A DNA stretch of 64,000 bases, taken from assembly GCA_016841745.1 (NCBI GenBank), contig JAENYO010000010.1:27419-91418 (forward strand), written 5' to 3'. The position numbers and the translations under genes are program-made. Of this stretch, positions 17,674-27,045 are shown in pieces; positions within the stretch are counted from its first letter, which is position 1, and each line of letters begins with the position of its first letter. The DNA comes from Acetomicrobium hydrogeniformans. GTDB lineage: Bacteria > Synergistota > Synergistia > Synergistales > JAFGMB01. Below the pieces are notes generated by a model. The model was not told the DNA's origin, ran no database searches, and saw only the letters and a program-made list of their open reading frames with translations.

Positions 17674-19593
17674 ATGACAGCAAAAAGATCTACATATAAA
17701 TTTGAAACGGAAGCAAGACAGGTTCTGGAGATGATGGTTTACTCTGTCTATTCCAACAAGGATATTTTTCTCAGGGAACTCATCTCCAATGGTTCTGATG
17801 CGTTGGACAAACTGAGGATAGAAGCTCTTACACATGAGGGTTTGAGGGATGATGCCCAGGACCTCCACATAAGGATCGAGACAGACCCTTCTGAAAATAT
17901 CCTTTCCATATCTGACAACGGTATCGGTATGAACAGAGATGAAATAAGGGAGTTTATTGGTACAATAGCCAGATCCGGTACTAAGGAATATCTGGAATAT
18001 CTCAAGGGGCAGAACAAAAAAGATCTGGCGGAAGAACTTATCGGTCAGTTCGGTGTAGGTTTCTATTCTTCATTCATGGTGGCAAAGAAGGTAACGCTTG
18101 TTACTATGAGAGCTGGCGAGAACGTTGCCTGGAAATGGGAATCAACCGGGGATGGTACCTATAGCCTTGAGGAGGCACAGAGACCAACTCATGGTACGAC
18201 AGTGATCCTGGAACTCAAGACCCCCGATGAAGAAAAGGGAATAAAGGATTATACCGGAGAGTGGACGATCAGGGAGATAGTCAGGAAGTATTCCGATTTT
18301 GTCTCATATCCAGTGAGAATGAAAGTGGAACGGAAAAAGGATGATGAAACAGTAATAGAGGATGTTGTTCTCAACTCGATGAAAGCCATATGGGCAAGGC
18401 CGGAGAATGAAGTTTCCGATGAAGAATTCACCGAGTTTTACAGGCATATTTCACATGACTGGAATGAGCCATGGAAAAGGATCTCAATGATGGCAGAGGG
18501 TGTATCCCAGTTCAGAGGTCTGTTTTTCATACCTTCTAAAGCTTCTTCGGGTATGTTCATGAGAGAGCAGAACGAAGGAATAAACCTCTACATCAAGAAG
18601 GTTTTTATAATGAACGACTGGAAGGATCTTATACCTGAGTATCTTAGATTTGTGAGAGGGGTAATCGATTCAGAGGATCTCCCACTCAACATTTCCAGGG
18701 AGATCCTCCAGGAAGATCCACAGGTAAAGCTTATCCGACGAAGTTCTGTAAGAAAGATCCTGGCGGAACTGAAAAAGACACTCAGGGATGAACCTGATGA
18801 TTACAGGAAATTCTGGAAGGAATTTGGAGTTATCCTTAAAGAAGGCATAGTAAACGATCCGGACAATAGAAAAAGCATACTTGATATTGCCCTGTTCCCT
18901 TCAACCGCTTCGAGAGAAGAGATTACTACCCTTGCAGGATATATTGAAAGAATGCAGGAGGGACAGTCGGAAATCTACTATATGACAGGTCAGGTTCTTG
19001 AAAATCTCCGTCATTCTCCCCATCTGGAAGCGTTTGTGGATAAGGGTTATGAGATTCTTTTACTAGCAGATCCTGTCGATGAGATTCTCATGCATTATTG
19101 TACCGATTATGAAGACAGAAAGTTTGTATCTGTAGGCCAGGGTAATGTCAGGCCTGGCACGGATGAGGAAAAAAAGAGATCCTTAGAGGCACTTGAAGAA
19201 AAGGGGAAAAGTTTTCAGGGACTTTTATCCTTTATGAAGGAAAAACTTGTAGATCGGGTCAAGGATGTGAGACTCTCAGACAGGCTGAGTACTTCTCCTG
19301 TCTGCCTTGTCACTGGAGAGGAAGATGTTTCTCCCCAGATGGAACAGATGCTCCGTGCTATGGGGCAGGATGTACCAGATATCAAGCGTATCCTTGAGAT
19401 CAATCCGGAACATCCCCTTTTCAGTACCCTTACCGATCTGTATAGCAAGGAAGACCTCCATGAAAAGCTTAAAGAATACTGTGAGATGATCTATGATCAG
19501 GCTCTTCTTGCAGAAGGGGGAACTATAAAAGATCCGGCTGAATTTGGCAGGAGAATTGCCCATCTCATGGTTCAAGCCATAGATGAGGACTAA
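17674..19593 (+). CDS. htpG: Chaperone HtpG (Hsp90)
   Basis: Full-length bacterial Hsp90, 639 residues. The N-terminal GHKL ATPase has ELISNGSDALDK near residue 30 (most homologues read SNASDA), DNGIGM near 83 and GQFGVGFYS near 125. The middle domain carries RGVIDSEDLPLNISRE near 330, and the C-terminal dimerisation domain ends with the usual helical region and no MEEVD tail. It is an ATP-driven homodimeric chaperone in the cytoplasm. AAAGGAG precedes the ATG. No CIRCE or other heat-shock operator is visible in the 45-bp gap, so it may be read from the upstream promoter. Confidence 0.96.
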   Translation: MTAKRSTYKFETEARQVLEMMVYSVYSNKDIFLRELISNGSDALDKLRIEALTHEGLRDDAQDLHIRIETDPSENILSISDNGIGMNRDEIREFIGTIARSGTKEYLEYLKGQNKKDLAEELIGQFGVGFYSSFMVAKKVTLVTMRAGENVAWKWESTGDGTYSLEEAQRPTHGTTVILELKTPDEEKGIKDYTGEWTIREIVRKYSDFVSYPVRMKVERKKDDETVIEDVVLNSMKAIWARPENEVSDEEFTEFYRHISHDWNEPWKRISMMAEGVSQFRGLFFIPSKASSGMFMREQNEGINLYIKKVFIMNDWKDLIPEYLRFVRGVIDSEDLPLNISREILQEDPQVKLIRRSSVRKILAELKKTLRDEPDDYRKFWKEFGVILKEGIVNDPDNRKSILDIALFPSTASREEITTLAGYIERMQEGQSEIYYMTGQVLENLRHSPHLEAFVDKGYEILLLADPVDEILMHYCTDYEDRKFVSVGQGNVRPGTDEEKKRSLEALEEKGKSFQGLLSFMKEKLVDRVKDVRLSDRLSTSPVCLVTGEEDVSPQMEQMLRAMGQDVPDIKRILEINPEHPLFSTLTDLYSKEDLHEKLKEYCEMIYDQALLAEGGTIKDPAEFGRRIAHLMVQAIDED

Positions 19594-19629
19594 CCCTTAT
19601 TCTACCTGTATGATCATGGGGGGTGCCCA

Positions 19630-20520
19630 TTGCAGCGTCAGACTTTAGCCATGCTTAAGCTGGCTTCAGGAGTTCTGATGTGGGGTGCCTCCTATACTGC
19701 TATAAAGGTTGCAGTTTCCGAGGTTTCTCCAATAACCCTTCTATGGTTGCGCACAGGAATAGGAACAGCTGTTCTCCTTCTAATCCTTTTTTTCCAGAAA
19801 AGGATAAACCTTTTACCAGGCCGGGACCTTCTGGATTTTGCACTTCTTGGTTTTCTCGGTGTATTTCTGCATAATTATATACAGTCCACCGGGTTGGAGA
19901 CTGCTTCAGCAGGTATGGCGGGAATAATTATTTCTTCCACTCCTGTGGTTATTGCAATCCTGGGGAGGCTATTCCTCAAGGAACAGGTCAGCCTTGTTCA
20001 ATGGTTTGGAATCGGAGTCTCGTCTTTTGGCGTTCTTCTCGTTGCAACCAGGGGAAATCTAATGAAATTATCGGAACTGGTGCTGTCTTCTCAAGGAGAC
20101 CTTCTTGTTATATGCAGCGTTTTTACATGGGCTGTTTTTTCAGTGATCTCAAGAAAAAAACTTCAGAATCATCCACCTGACCTCGCCATGCTCTTTACAA
20201 TGGCTTCGGGGTTGCTTTTTAGTACGATCCCTTTTATCTGGGCCGGAGCTTTCAGGCAATTGGCTGATCTATCACCTGAAGGATGGTTCAGTGTTCTTTT
20301 TCTAGGGATTTTCTGTTCTGCCCTGGCGTATGTTTTCTGGTATGGTGGGTTAAAAGACCTCCCCTCTTCAAGGGTAGGCATTTTTCTTTACCTGAGTCCG
20401 GTCGTTTCAGTGACTGTGGCTGCTGTTTTCCTGTCCGAGGCGGTGACCTGTATCGTTGTTGCAGGTGGCCTACTGGTTTTATCAGGTGTTGGTCTTGTAA
20501 ACTACGGGAAAATAAAATAA
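19630..20520 (+). CDS. DMT-superfamily transporter (EamA family)
   Basis: A 296-residue integral membrane protein with ten predicted helices in two EamA repeats. The first repeat opens with LKLASGVLMWGASYTAIKVAV and holds the P-x-x-LLWLRTGIG pattern; the second repeat begins near residue 155 (GDLLVICSVFTWAVFSVISRK). These are efflux or exchange carriers for amino acids and metabolites, and the substrate cannot be told. The TTG start at 19630 sits six bases after GGGGGGTG. It lies 36 bp after htpG on the same strand and is followed by an imperfect hairpin before the convergent nitroreductase. Confidence 0.88.
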   Translation: MQRQTLAMLKLASGVLMWGASYTAIKVAVSEVSPITLLWLRTGIGTAVLLLILFFQKRINLLPGRDLLDFALLGFLGVFLHNYIQSTGLETASAGMAGIIISSTPVVIAILGRLFLKEQVSLVQWFGIGVSSFGVLLVATRGNLMKLSELVLSSQGDLLVICSVFTWAVFSVISRKKLQNHPPDLAMLFTMASGLLFSTIPFIWAGAFRQLADLSPEGWFSVLFLGIFCSALAYVFWYGGLKDLPSSRVGIFLYLSPVVSVTVAAVFLSEAVTCIVVAGGLLVLSGVGLVNYGKIK

Positions 20521-20542
20521 TCCATATCCAGATATTAACATT

Positions 20543-20578
20543 GACTGGAAGCAGGATTCGCCATTCCTGCCTCCAGTC
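20543..20578. terminator. Hairpin between convergent genes
   Basis: GACTGGA and GCAGGA pair with TCCTGC and TCCAGTC, giving a two-part stem with small bulges. There is no strong T run on either side, so terminator function is uncertain. It lies between the EamA and nitroreductase genes. Confidence 0.45.
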
Positions 20579-20610
20579 GAAATCTGTTTACAGGGACTTT
20601 AAGATAGCTC

Positions 20611-21207
20611 CTATGATAAAAAGGATTTTCCCCATTTTTGTTCATAGAGGAAATCTCTGAGTGGATATCTCTCTCTTTCATCAAATTCCATTTTCCTCAA
20701 GTCGGGAGACAGACATTCGGGATCCCCGGGGTAACCCACTGCAATAGCGGTAATGGGTTGAAAATCATCAGGTATTTCATAGTTTTCCCTTGCCTTTTCG
20801 ACTGAAAAACCTGCCATGGCGTGGGTATAAAGACCTAATGAAGTAGCCTGCAACATCAGATTCTGAATGGCTAGACCCATATCGTGAAGGGAATGGCGGT
20901 TTCCTGATTCTCTGGTTCGAAATGTTATCTTGGCTACTGCTATAACAAGGAGATATGCATTTTTTGCCCACACCTGATTCTTTTCAACAAGACAGTCAAG
21001 CATTATGTGGAAATTATCTTCATCATCCTGTGTAGCTATAATAAATTGCCAGGGTTGGTCATTAAAACAGGATGGTGCCCATCGGGCTGCCTCAAAAAGG
21101 GATAGAATATCAGCTTTTTCTATCTCAGTATTTGAAAAAGCCCTGGGACTCCATCTTTTTCGGAGTATTTCAAGGACAGGATGATCTGTTGAAGCAATCT
21201 TTTCCAT
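20611..21207 (-). CDS. Nitroreductase-family FMN protein
   Basis: A 198-residue nitroreductase-fold protein. The N-terminal R-x-S-PRAFSNTEI (FMN phosphate contacts) near residue 18 is followed by FEAARWAPSCFNDQPWQFI near 45, the family's A-PS--N-QPW signature, and DMGLAIQNLMLQATSLGL near 128 and AVGYPG near 172. It is expected to be a homodimeric NAD(P)H-dependent reductase with two FMN. The physiological substrate of such enzymes is rarely clear from sequence. It stands alone and converges on the EamA gene. The ATG at 21207 follows a moderate SD (AAGGGAAGG). Confidence 0.9.
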   Translation of the reverse strand: MEKIASTDHPVLEILRKRWSPRAFSNTEIEKADILSLFEAARWAPSCFNDQPWQFIIATQDDEDNFHIMLDCLVEKNQVWAKNAYLLVIAVAKITFRTRESGNRHSLHDMGLAIQNLMLQATSLGLYTHAMAGFSVEKARENYEIPDDFQPITAIAVGYPGDPECLSPDLRKMEFDERERYPLRDFLYEQKWGKSFLS

Positions 21208-21357
21208 GATATCAGCCTTCCCTTCTAATGTGATTTTAAATACATATTCTTTATATATTATAGGTTATGGAAATAAAATCAGACTTTTGTTACTGTTAAT
21301 CTTCACAAAGGCAAGTTACCCATTGGGCAAATTCTCAATCTGGAGAGGTGTATTAAT

Positions 21358-22824
21358 ATGAAAATAGAAAGTTATCACGGGGAACTCAGAGAAATCAGAG
21401 TCCGGACTTTTGCGTTTCTGATGTATGAAGAGGATCTGTCTTGTCTGGAAAAACTGGATGCGGAAATATCAAAACATATTCGCTCAGTTGTAGGTACTTC
21501 AGGATTCAAGGCAAAAAAGGGAAATATACTCTCCGTTCCCATGAGCAGGGGGCAGATAAGTTGTATTTACCTGGTGGGGCTTGGAAGCAAAGAAAAATCA
21601 GCCCCCGATGTATTCCGTTACTGTGCTGGAGAACTGATTCGCAGGGCGGGTAAGGACAAGGTTAAGGATATCCTCATCTGTGTGCCTGTTAAGGTTGACT
21701 TTGTTCTGGCCAAGGTCCTTGCCGAAGCATGTGAACTCGGATCATATTCCTTTGAAAAGTATAAGACGAAAAAAGAAGACAATGGCTCCGAAAAGATCGA
21801 ACAGGTCTACATTTACGAGGGAGATGAACCTGGCATACATATGGGGACCATTTTCGCTTCAGCTCAGAACTTTTCTCGGGATCTTGCAAATGAACCTGGT
21901 AATGTGATCAATCCAGTGTCATTTTCGGAAGAGGCAGTGAAACTTTCTGAAACATATGGCCTGTCCTGCGAGATCTGGGATGAACAGAAACTGAAAGAAG
22001 AACGAATGCTTGCCCTCTGGCATGTGGGAAAAGGGTCTTCCATTCCTCCCCGGTTTATCCATCTTTCCTATTGCCCCGTCTTGAAACCTGAAGCCAGGAT
22101 CGTTTTTGTCGGGAAAGGTATTACCTTTGACAGTGGTGGTCTTAACATCAAGCCAGGAGAACATATGCGGGATATGAAGGGTGACAAGACCGGTGCCTGT
22201 AATGTCCTGGGTATAATGAAGGCGATAGGGGAGTTTAAACCAAAGGTAGAGGTACATGTAATAGTTGGTGCCGCCGAGAATATGCCAGGTGGGAACTCTT
22301 ATCGTCCTGATGATATTATCAGTGCCAGAAATGGCAAAACCATTGAGATCGATAACACTGATGCGGAGGGAAGGGTAACCCTTGCAGATGCACTCTCATT
22401 TGCGTCTGAACTAAAACCCGACATGATTATCGATATGGCTACCTTGACAGGGGCATGTGTGGTTGCCCTTGGACAATATACAGCAGGCCTTTTTACGAAT
22501 AACGATGACGCAGGAAAGGCAGTTCTTGAAGCCGCTGCAAGATCCGGAGAGCGCCTCTGGAAGCTTCCCATGGATGATGAAAAACTCAGGGAACAGATAA
22601 AATCTCCTTTTGCTGATGTTATGAATACTGGAGGTAGATGGGGTGGTGCCATAACTGCAGCCATGTTTCTGGAGGAATTTGTGGATGAATCCATACCCTG
22701 GGTTCATCTTGATATTGCTGGTGTGGATAGTTATAAAAAACCCTTTGGTTACTATCCGGAAGGTGCCACAGCTTTTGGTGTCAGGGTTTGCCTTGAACTT
22801 GTCATTTCGTTAGATAAAGGTTAA
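21358..22824 (+). CDS. pepA: Leucyl aminopeptidase (M17 family)
   Basis: Cytosolic dizinc aminopeptidase, 488 residues, releasing N-terminal amino acids from peptides. The C-terminal catalytic domain has GKGITFDSGGLNIKPG near residue 252 with metal Lys and Asp, MKGDKTGACNVLG with Asp near 275 and the signature NTDAEGRVTLADAL near 333. The N-terminal macro-like domain is present, so the protein is complete and likely hexameric. GGAGAGGTG lies before the ATG. In an amino-acid fermenter it would supply free amino acids from imported peptides. A bidirectional terminator separates it from mnmE. Confidence 0.93.
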   Translation: MKIESYHGELREIRVRTFAFLMYEEDLSCLEKLDAEISKHIRSVVGTSGFKAKKGNILSVPMSRGQISCIYLVGLGSKEKSAPDVFRYCAGELIRRAGKDKVKDILICVPVKVDFVLAKVLAEACELGSYSFEKYKTKKEDNGSEKIEQVYIYEGDEPGIHMGTIFASAQNFSRDLANEPGNVINPVSFSEEAVKLSETYGLSCEIWDEQKLKEERMLALWHVGKGSSIPPRFIHLSYCPVLKPEARIVFVGKGITFDSGGLNIKPGEHMRDMKGDKTGACNVLGIMKAIGEFKPKVEVHVIVGAAENMPGGNSYRPDDIISARNGKTIEIDNTDAEGRVTLADALSFASELKPDMIIDMATLTGACVVALGQYTAGLFTNNDDAGKAVLEAAARSGERLWKLPMDDEKLREQIKSPFADVMNTGGRWGGAITAAMFLEEFVDESIPWVHLDIAGVDSYKKPFGYYPEGATAFGVRVCLELVISLDKG

Positions 22825-22828
22825 AAAT

Positions 22829-22866
22829 AAAAGGGGGATGGTGTAAATATCCAACCCCCTTTTATT
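22829..22866. terminator. Bidirectional terminator
   Basis: AAAAGGGGG...CCCCCTTTT hairpin with one mismatch, flanked by A and T runs, between the convergent pepA and mnmE genes. Confidence 0.85.
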
Positions 22867-22871
22867 TATCA

Positions 22872-24239
22872 CTATTTACCGACACAGAATTGTTTGAAGA
22901 TAGTATCCAGAAGGCTCTCATCCGAAGTGATCCCTATCAGTCTTTCCATATTAAGCCTGGCATCTGTTATACATGTACCTGCTATATCCTGCCCTAATCC
23001 TGAATCCAGAGCTTCCGATGCCTGTTTCATGGAGTCAATGGCTGTCTTGATCTCGTTTACCTGTCTTGCTGTTGCATTCAAGCCAGTATCAAGAGTCCCT
23101 CCTCCTGCAACAAGGGTCAATATTTCATCTTTAAGCTGTTCCAGGCCTTTTCCTTTCTGTGCCGATATGATGAAAATAGGGCTTCCAGGAAGGATAGTTC
23201 TGACAACTTCTTCTGTTACCGCAAGAGGGAGATCTGCCTTATTGATAACTACCACATGGAGAAATCCTGATATCCTTGAGGCGAGAGCCATGTCGGTTTC
23301 CAGAAGTTTCTGGCTTCCATCAATTACCCATATCCGGACTTCGGCCCTTTCAAGTTCCTTTTCAGCCCTTTCTATTCCGATAGCTTCCACTTCATCAGAT
23401 GGGATCCCTATACCTGCAGTGTCGACTATCCTCAACGGGACTCCTCTATAGGTTAGAACTTCTTCAATAATGTCACGGGTTGTTCCTGGAATGGAAGTGA
23501 CTATTGCCCTTGCTTCCTTGAGCAGGGCGTTGAGAAGTGAAGATTTTCCGACATTGGGTCTTCCTATCAAAGCGACCCTTATCCCTTCGCGTAGAAGCAG
23601 TCCTGTGGTGCATCTGTCAAGAAGATCCTCCATGCTTTGCCTCAGTGCCCAAAGACGATGAGATACCTCCTCATCGGAGATCAATGGAACATCTTCTTCA
23701 GGGAAATCTATACCTACCTCAAGAGAAGCGGAGAGGTTCAACATTTCATAATATATTTCCTGGACAAATTCAGACAGTTCTCCCTTAAGGGATCTTAGAG
23801 CTGCTTTAAGTGCTTCTTCACTTCTGGATCTTATTATTCCCAGAACTGATTCTGCCTGAGGTAAATCCATACGTCCGTTAAGGAAAGCCCTCCTTGTGAA
23901 TTCTCCAGGTTCCGCAAGTCTAGCCCCTGAAGAAAGTAGCATGTCAAGACAGGTCTGTGCTACCAATGTTCCTCCATGACAGTGTATTTCAACAATATCT
24001 TCCCCGGTATAACTTTTAGGGCCCCGGAACCATACTGCCAATACCTGATCTATAACATTTCCCTGACAATCAAGGATATGACCATTTCGCATGAACCGTG
24101 GCGGTGTTTCCGAGAGTGGTTTTACCCCTCGAAACAGTCTATCTGCAATTGTCCGTGAGGAAGGACCGGACAGCCTGATTATGGCAATCCCGGCTTCTCC
24201 CCAGGCGGTTGAAATGGCAGCGATGGTATCTTCAAACAT
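22872..24239 (-). CDS. mnmE: tRNA modification GTPase MnmE
   Basis: Full-length MnmE (455 residues), which with MnmG adds the 5-carboxymethylaminomethyl group to wobble U34 of tRNA. The N-terminal formyl-tetrahydrofolate-binding domain begins FEDTIAAISTAWGEAGIAIIRLSG. The embedded G domain has GRPNVGKSSLLNALL near residue 224, GTTRD, DTAGI and NKADL. The protein ends in FCVGK, the conserved C-terminal Cys motif (usually FCIGK). No partner mnmG is in the window. The SD before the ATG is weak (GGGATGTG). Identification is secure. Confidence 0.97.
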   Translation of the reverse strand: MFEDTIAAISTAWGEAGIAIIRLSGPSSRTIADRLFRGVKPLSETPPRFMRNGHILDCQGNVIDQVLAVWFRGPKSYTGEDIVEIHCHGGTLVAQTCLDMLLSSGARLAEPGEFTRRAFLNGRMDLPQAESVLGIIRSRSEEALKAALRSLKGELSEFVQEIYYEMLNLSASLEVGIDFPEEDVPLISDEEVSHRLWALRQSMEDLLDRCTTGLLLREGIRVALIGRPNVGKSSLLNALLKEARAIVTSIPGTTRDIIEEVLTYRGVPLRIVDTAGIGIPSDEVEAIGIERAEKELERAEVRIWVIDGSQKLLETDMALASRISGFLHVVVINKADLPLAVTEEVVRTILPGSPIFIISAQKGKGLEQLKDEILTLVAGGGTLDTGLNATARQVNEIKTAIDSMKQASEALDSGLGQDIAGTCITDARLNMERLIGITSDESLLDTIFKQFCVGK

Positions 24240-24324
24240 CTAGAGCACATCCCATGAATAATTGCTTACTAGCACAGCGTGGAAATTATATCATAGTTCC
24301 CTTAAGAGTTTCACAGATCAAGAA

Positions 24325-24352
24325 AAAGGAGCAGCATTCCTGCTGCTCCTTT
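24325..24352 (-). terminator. Rho-independent terminator (minus strand)
   Basis: AAAGGAGCAGCA-TTCC-TGCTGCTCCTTT, a perfect 12-bp stem with a T run on the minus strand, ending the aminotransferase gene that stops at 24366. Confidence 0.9.
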
Positions 24353-24365
24353 GCTAAAACGTTTT

Positions 24366-25571
24366 TTATAGAAGTTCCTTCATAGATTCACCAAGTCTGT
24401 TTACACCTTCCTCTATCTGCTCTCCGGAGGCGAAGGTGTAACACATCCTGAACTCGTGTTCCCCACCCCCATTTGGAAAGAAGGGCTCACCTTTGACAAA
24501 GGCCACCTTCTTTTCTATTGCCTTGTTGAAGAGATCATCAGTAGATATTCGGGGTGTTTTCACCCAGTAGAAGAAACCTCCTTCAGGAGTGTTGTATTCT
24601 ACTTCCTCCGCTGGAAGATATTCCTTGAAAGCTTTACCCATGATATCCCTTTTCTTCCGGTAATGGTCGATTATACCCGGCAGGCGATCATCAAGATATC
24701 CTTTCCTGCAATATTCATAGACCAGAGCTTGTGAAACCACACTGGTGGAAGTATCTACCCCTTGCTTGAAAACAGTCATCTTGCGGATGATATTCGAATC
24801 TCCAAAACACCAGCCAACTCTTGTTCCGGGTGCTAGTATTTTCGAGAAAGATCCCCCAAATATGACTAGGCCTTTCCTGTCCATTGAAAAGAGAGTCGGA
24901 AGATGTTGCCCGTCAAACCGGATATATCCATAGGGATCGTCTTCAAGAATGGCCAATTCAAGTTCTTCAGCTAATTCGAGCAGTCTTTCCCTCCTTGCCA
25001 TAGACATGGTGCATCCCACAGGGTTCTGGAAGTTGGGTATGGTGTATATGAATTTTACTTCCCCTCCTTGAGTTCTGACCCTTTCGACTTCTTCAGGGAT
25101 CTTTTCAACTACCATTCCCTCGGAATCACACGGGATACAGATAAACTTTGCACCGTGATTGTGCATATCAAGGGTGGTACCCAGAAAAGTGGGTGATTCT
25201 GTTACTATGTAATCTCCCTTATTAACCGTTGAGGAGGTCAGGAGATCGGCCACCTGGATGGATCCGGATGTGATAAGCATCTCTCTGGATGAGACTTTCC
25301 TCCCCATGCGCTCTTTTGTCCATTCTGAGAGGAACTCCTTCAAAGGAGGGTACCCATCCGTTGCCCCATATTGAAGGATATCCTTACCTTCTCTTTTGAT
25401 AATATCTGCAGAATCATAGAACTCTTGAACTGGGAAGATCTCTGGATCCGGCATTCCACCTGCAAAAGAGATCATCCCTGGTTGTCGTATAACGCTCATG
25501 ATCTCTCTGATGGGAGAAGCTTTCTGTTGCATTGCCGCTTCGCTGTAGAGTTTGTTCCAAAGTTCGGACAT
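24366..25571 (-). CDS. PLP aminotransferase, 2-aminoadipate/KAT-II type (copy 2)
   Basis: Fold-type I class I/II aminotransferase, 401 residues, lacking the GntR domain of MocR proteins. PREIMSVIRQPGMISFAGGMPDPEIFP at the N terminus is the hallmark of the LysN/KAT-II branch. The PLP lysine is in GGSFSKILAPGTRVGW near residue 241; NFQNPVG near 185 and EDDPYG near 215 place the other cofactor contacts. Such enzymes have broad amino-acid and 2-oxoglutarate specificity. It is closely similar to the gene 77 bp upstream, so the pair arose by tandem duplication. A role in amino-acid fermentation is inferred. Confidence 0.92.
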   Translation of the reverse strand: MSELWNKLYSEAAMQQKASPIREIMSVIRQPGMISFAGGMPDPEIFPVQEFYDSADIIKREGKDILQYGATDGYPPLKEFLSEWTKERMGRKVSSREMLITSGSIQVADLLTSSTVNKGDYIVTESPTFLGTTLDMHNHGAKFICIPCDSEGMVVEKIPEEVERVRTQGGEVKFIYTIPNFQNPVGCTMSMARRERLLELAEELELAILEDDPYGYIRFDGQHLPTLFSMDRKGLVIFGGSFSKILAPGTRVGWCFGDSNIIRKMTVFKQGVDTSTSVVSQALVYEYCRKGYLDDRLPGIIDHYRKKRDIMGKAFKEYLPAEEVEYNTPEGGFFYWVKTPRISTDDLFNKAIEKKVAFVKGEPFFPNGGGEHEFRMCYTFASGEQIEEGVNRLGESMKELL

Positions 25572-25598
25572 CTGTTTTCACCCCCGGATAGATATTGA

Positions 25599-25628
25599 AA
25601 AGGGCCTCCCTTATCAGGCAGGCCCTTT
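25599..25628 (-). terminator. Hairpin between the tandem aminotransferases
   Basis: AAAGGGCCT and AGGCCCTTT form a 9-bp stem in the 77-bp gap. The T run on the minus strand is short, so it may only partly stop transcription from the first into the second gene. Confidence 0.55.
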
Positions 25629-25648
25629 GAAAGTTTCAGGAATAATTA

Positions 25649-26872
25649 TCAGGCAGTTACCGTCATTGTTATTTCATCCATTGCCTCTGCTATCCTTTTT
25701 ACTCCCTCTTCAATTATCTCAGGAGAGGGGAATGTGTAACAGAGTCTGGCGTAGTGTTTCCCATCTTCAGCCTTAATACAGAAGGGATCCCCGGTTACAA
25801 AGGCAACTTTCTTTTCAATTGATTTCCTGAAAAGTTCATCAGTAGACACTGTGGGGAAGTGAAGCCAGTAAAAGAATCCGCCTTCAGGCTTAGTCCAGGA
25901 AACACCCCTGGGTCCCAGGTGTTTGTTAAAACTTTCCTCCATAGCATCCCTCTTGACCCTGTAGTTATCTATGATTACCGGAAGATGCTCATCAAGGTAA
26001 CCCTTTTTGCAGTATTCTGCCACAAGGGACTGGGTTATGCTGCTTGAGCAGAGGTCTGTAGCTTGTTTGAAGACGGTCATCTTTCGGATTATCTCCCTGT
26101 TTCCCGTAACCCAGCCTATTCTGGTTCCAGGAGAAAGGATTTTGGAGAAAGAGCCTGCATAAAGGATGCCTCCCTCATCATCAAAGGAAAAGATGGAAGG
26201 AATATGTTCCCCATCGAATCTTACATAACCATAAGGGTCATCCTCAAAAACGGGGATATTATACTTGTGGGATATATCTACCAGTTTTTTGCGTCTTTCT
26301 TCCGACATAGTGGCTCCGGCAGGGTTTTGGAAGTTAACTATTGTGTAGATGAATTTCACCTTTCGTCCCTCTTTTTTTGCTCTTTCTATGGCCTCAGGAA
26401 TTAAATCCACCTGCATTCCATTACCATCTACGGGAATTCCGATGAAATTTGCTCCATGGTTGTAAAAGGTAGTCAGGGCTGCAAGATAGGTGGGATTTTC
26501 GGTAATAACTGTATCACCCCTGTCTATCATGGCCCATGAGAAAAGGTCAAGTGCCTGCTGAGATCCTGTTGTAATGAGCATTTCTTCAAGATCTGCAACA
26601 CGACCTATCCTGGGTCCCGTCCAGTTTGCCAGAAATTCTTTAAGAGGTGGGTAGCCCTCGGTCCTGCCATACTGAAGAACGTTTGCCCCGTCGTCTTTCA
26701 GTACATGTGCACCTTCATAGAACTTGTCGATAGGGAACACTTCCGGAGCAGGCATCCCACCTGCAAAAGATATCATGCCCGGTTGCTTGATAACAGCAAG
26801 TATTTCCCTTATGGGTGATGGTCGGACATTGTTAGCAGTGAAACTGTAATTCGATTCCCAAACCTTACTCAC
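25649..26872 (-). CDS. PLP aminotransferase, 2-aminoadipate/KAT-II type (copy 1)
   Basis: A 407-residue paralogue of the adjacent aminotransferase with the same plan: PIREILAVIKQPGMISFAGGMPAPE at the N terminus, NFQNPAG near 188, EDDPYGYVRFDG near 218 and the PLP lysine in AGSFSKILSPGTRIGW near 241. It lies first in the tandem pair. The two differ in many surface positions and in the N-terminal 15 residues, which line the active site in this branch, so different substrate ranges are possible. Upstream is AT-rich and lacks an obvious operator. Confidence 0.92.
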   Translation of the reverse strand: MSKVWESNYSFTANNVRPSPIREILAVIKQPGMISFAGGMPAPEVFPIDKFYEGAHVLKDDGANVLQYGRTEGYPPLKEFLANWTGPRIGRVADLEEMLITTGSQQALDLFSWAMIDRGDTVITENPTYLAALTTFYNHGANFIGIPVDGNGMQVDLIPEAIERAKKEGRKVKFIYTIVNFQNPAGATMSEERRKKLVDISHKYNIPVFEDDPYGYVRFDGEHIPSIFSFDDEGGILYAGSFSKILSPGTRIGWVTGNREIIRKMTVFKQATDLCSSSITQSLVAEYCKKGYLDEHLPVIIDNYRVKRDAMEESFNKHLGPRGVSWTKPEGGFFYWLHFPTVSTDELFRKSIEKKVAFVTGDPFCIKAEDGKHYARLCYTFPSPEIIEEGVKRIAEAMDEITMTVTA

Positions 26873-27045
26873 ACATATCGCCTCCTGGATTTTACTATAT
26901 TTTCATTTCCCCCAAATGTTCACGGTAATTTAAATGAATATTCTGAATTGTAGGCTATAAATAGAAATAAAGGTAATATTCACGGAAGATTATATCATTC
27001 AAAGGACAAGAAAATAGAGAAAAATAGAGCGTATACATGATACAA

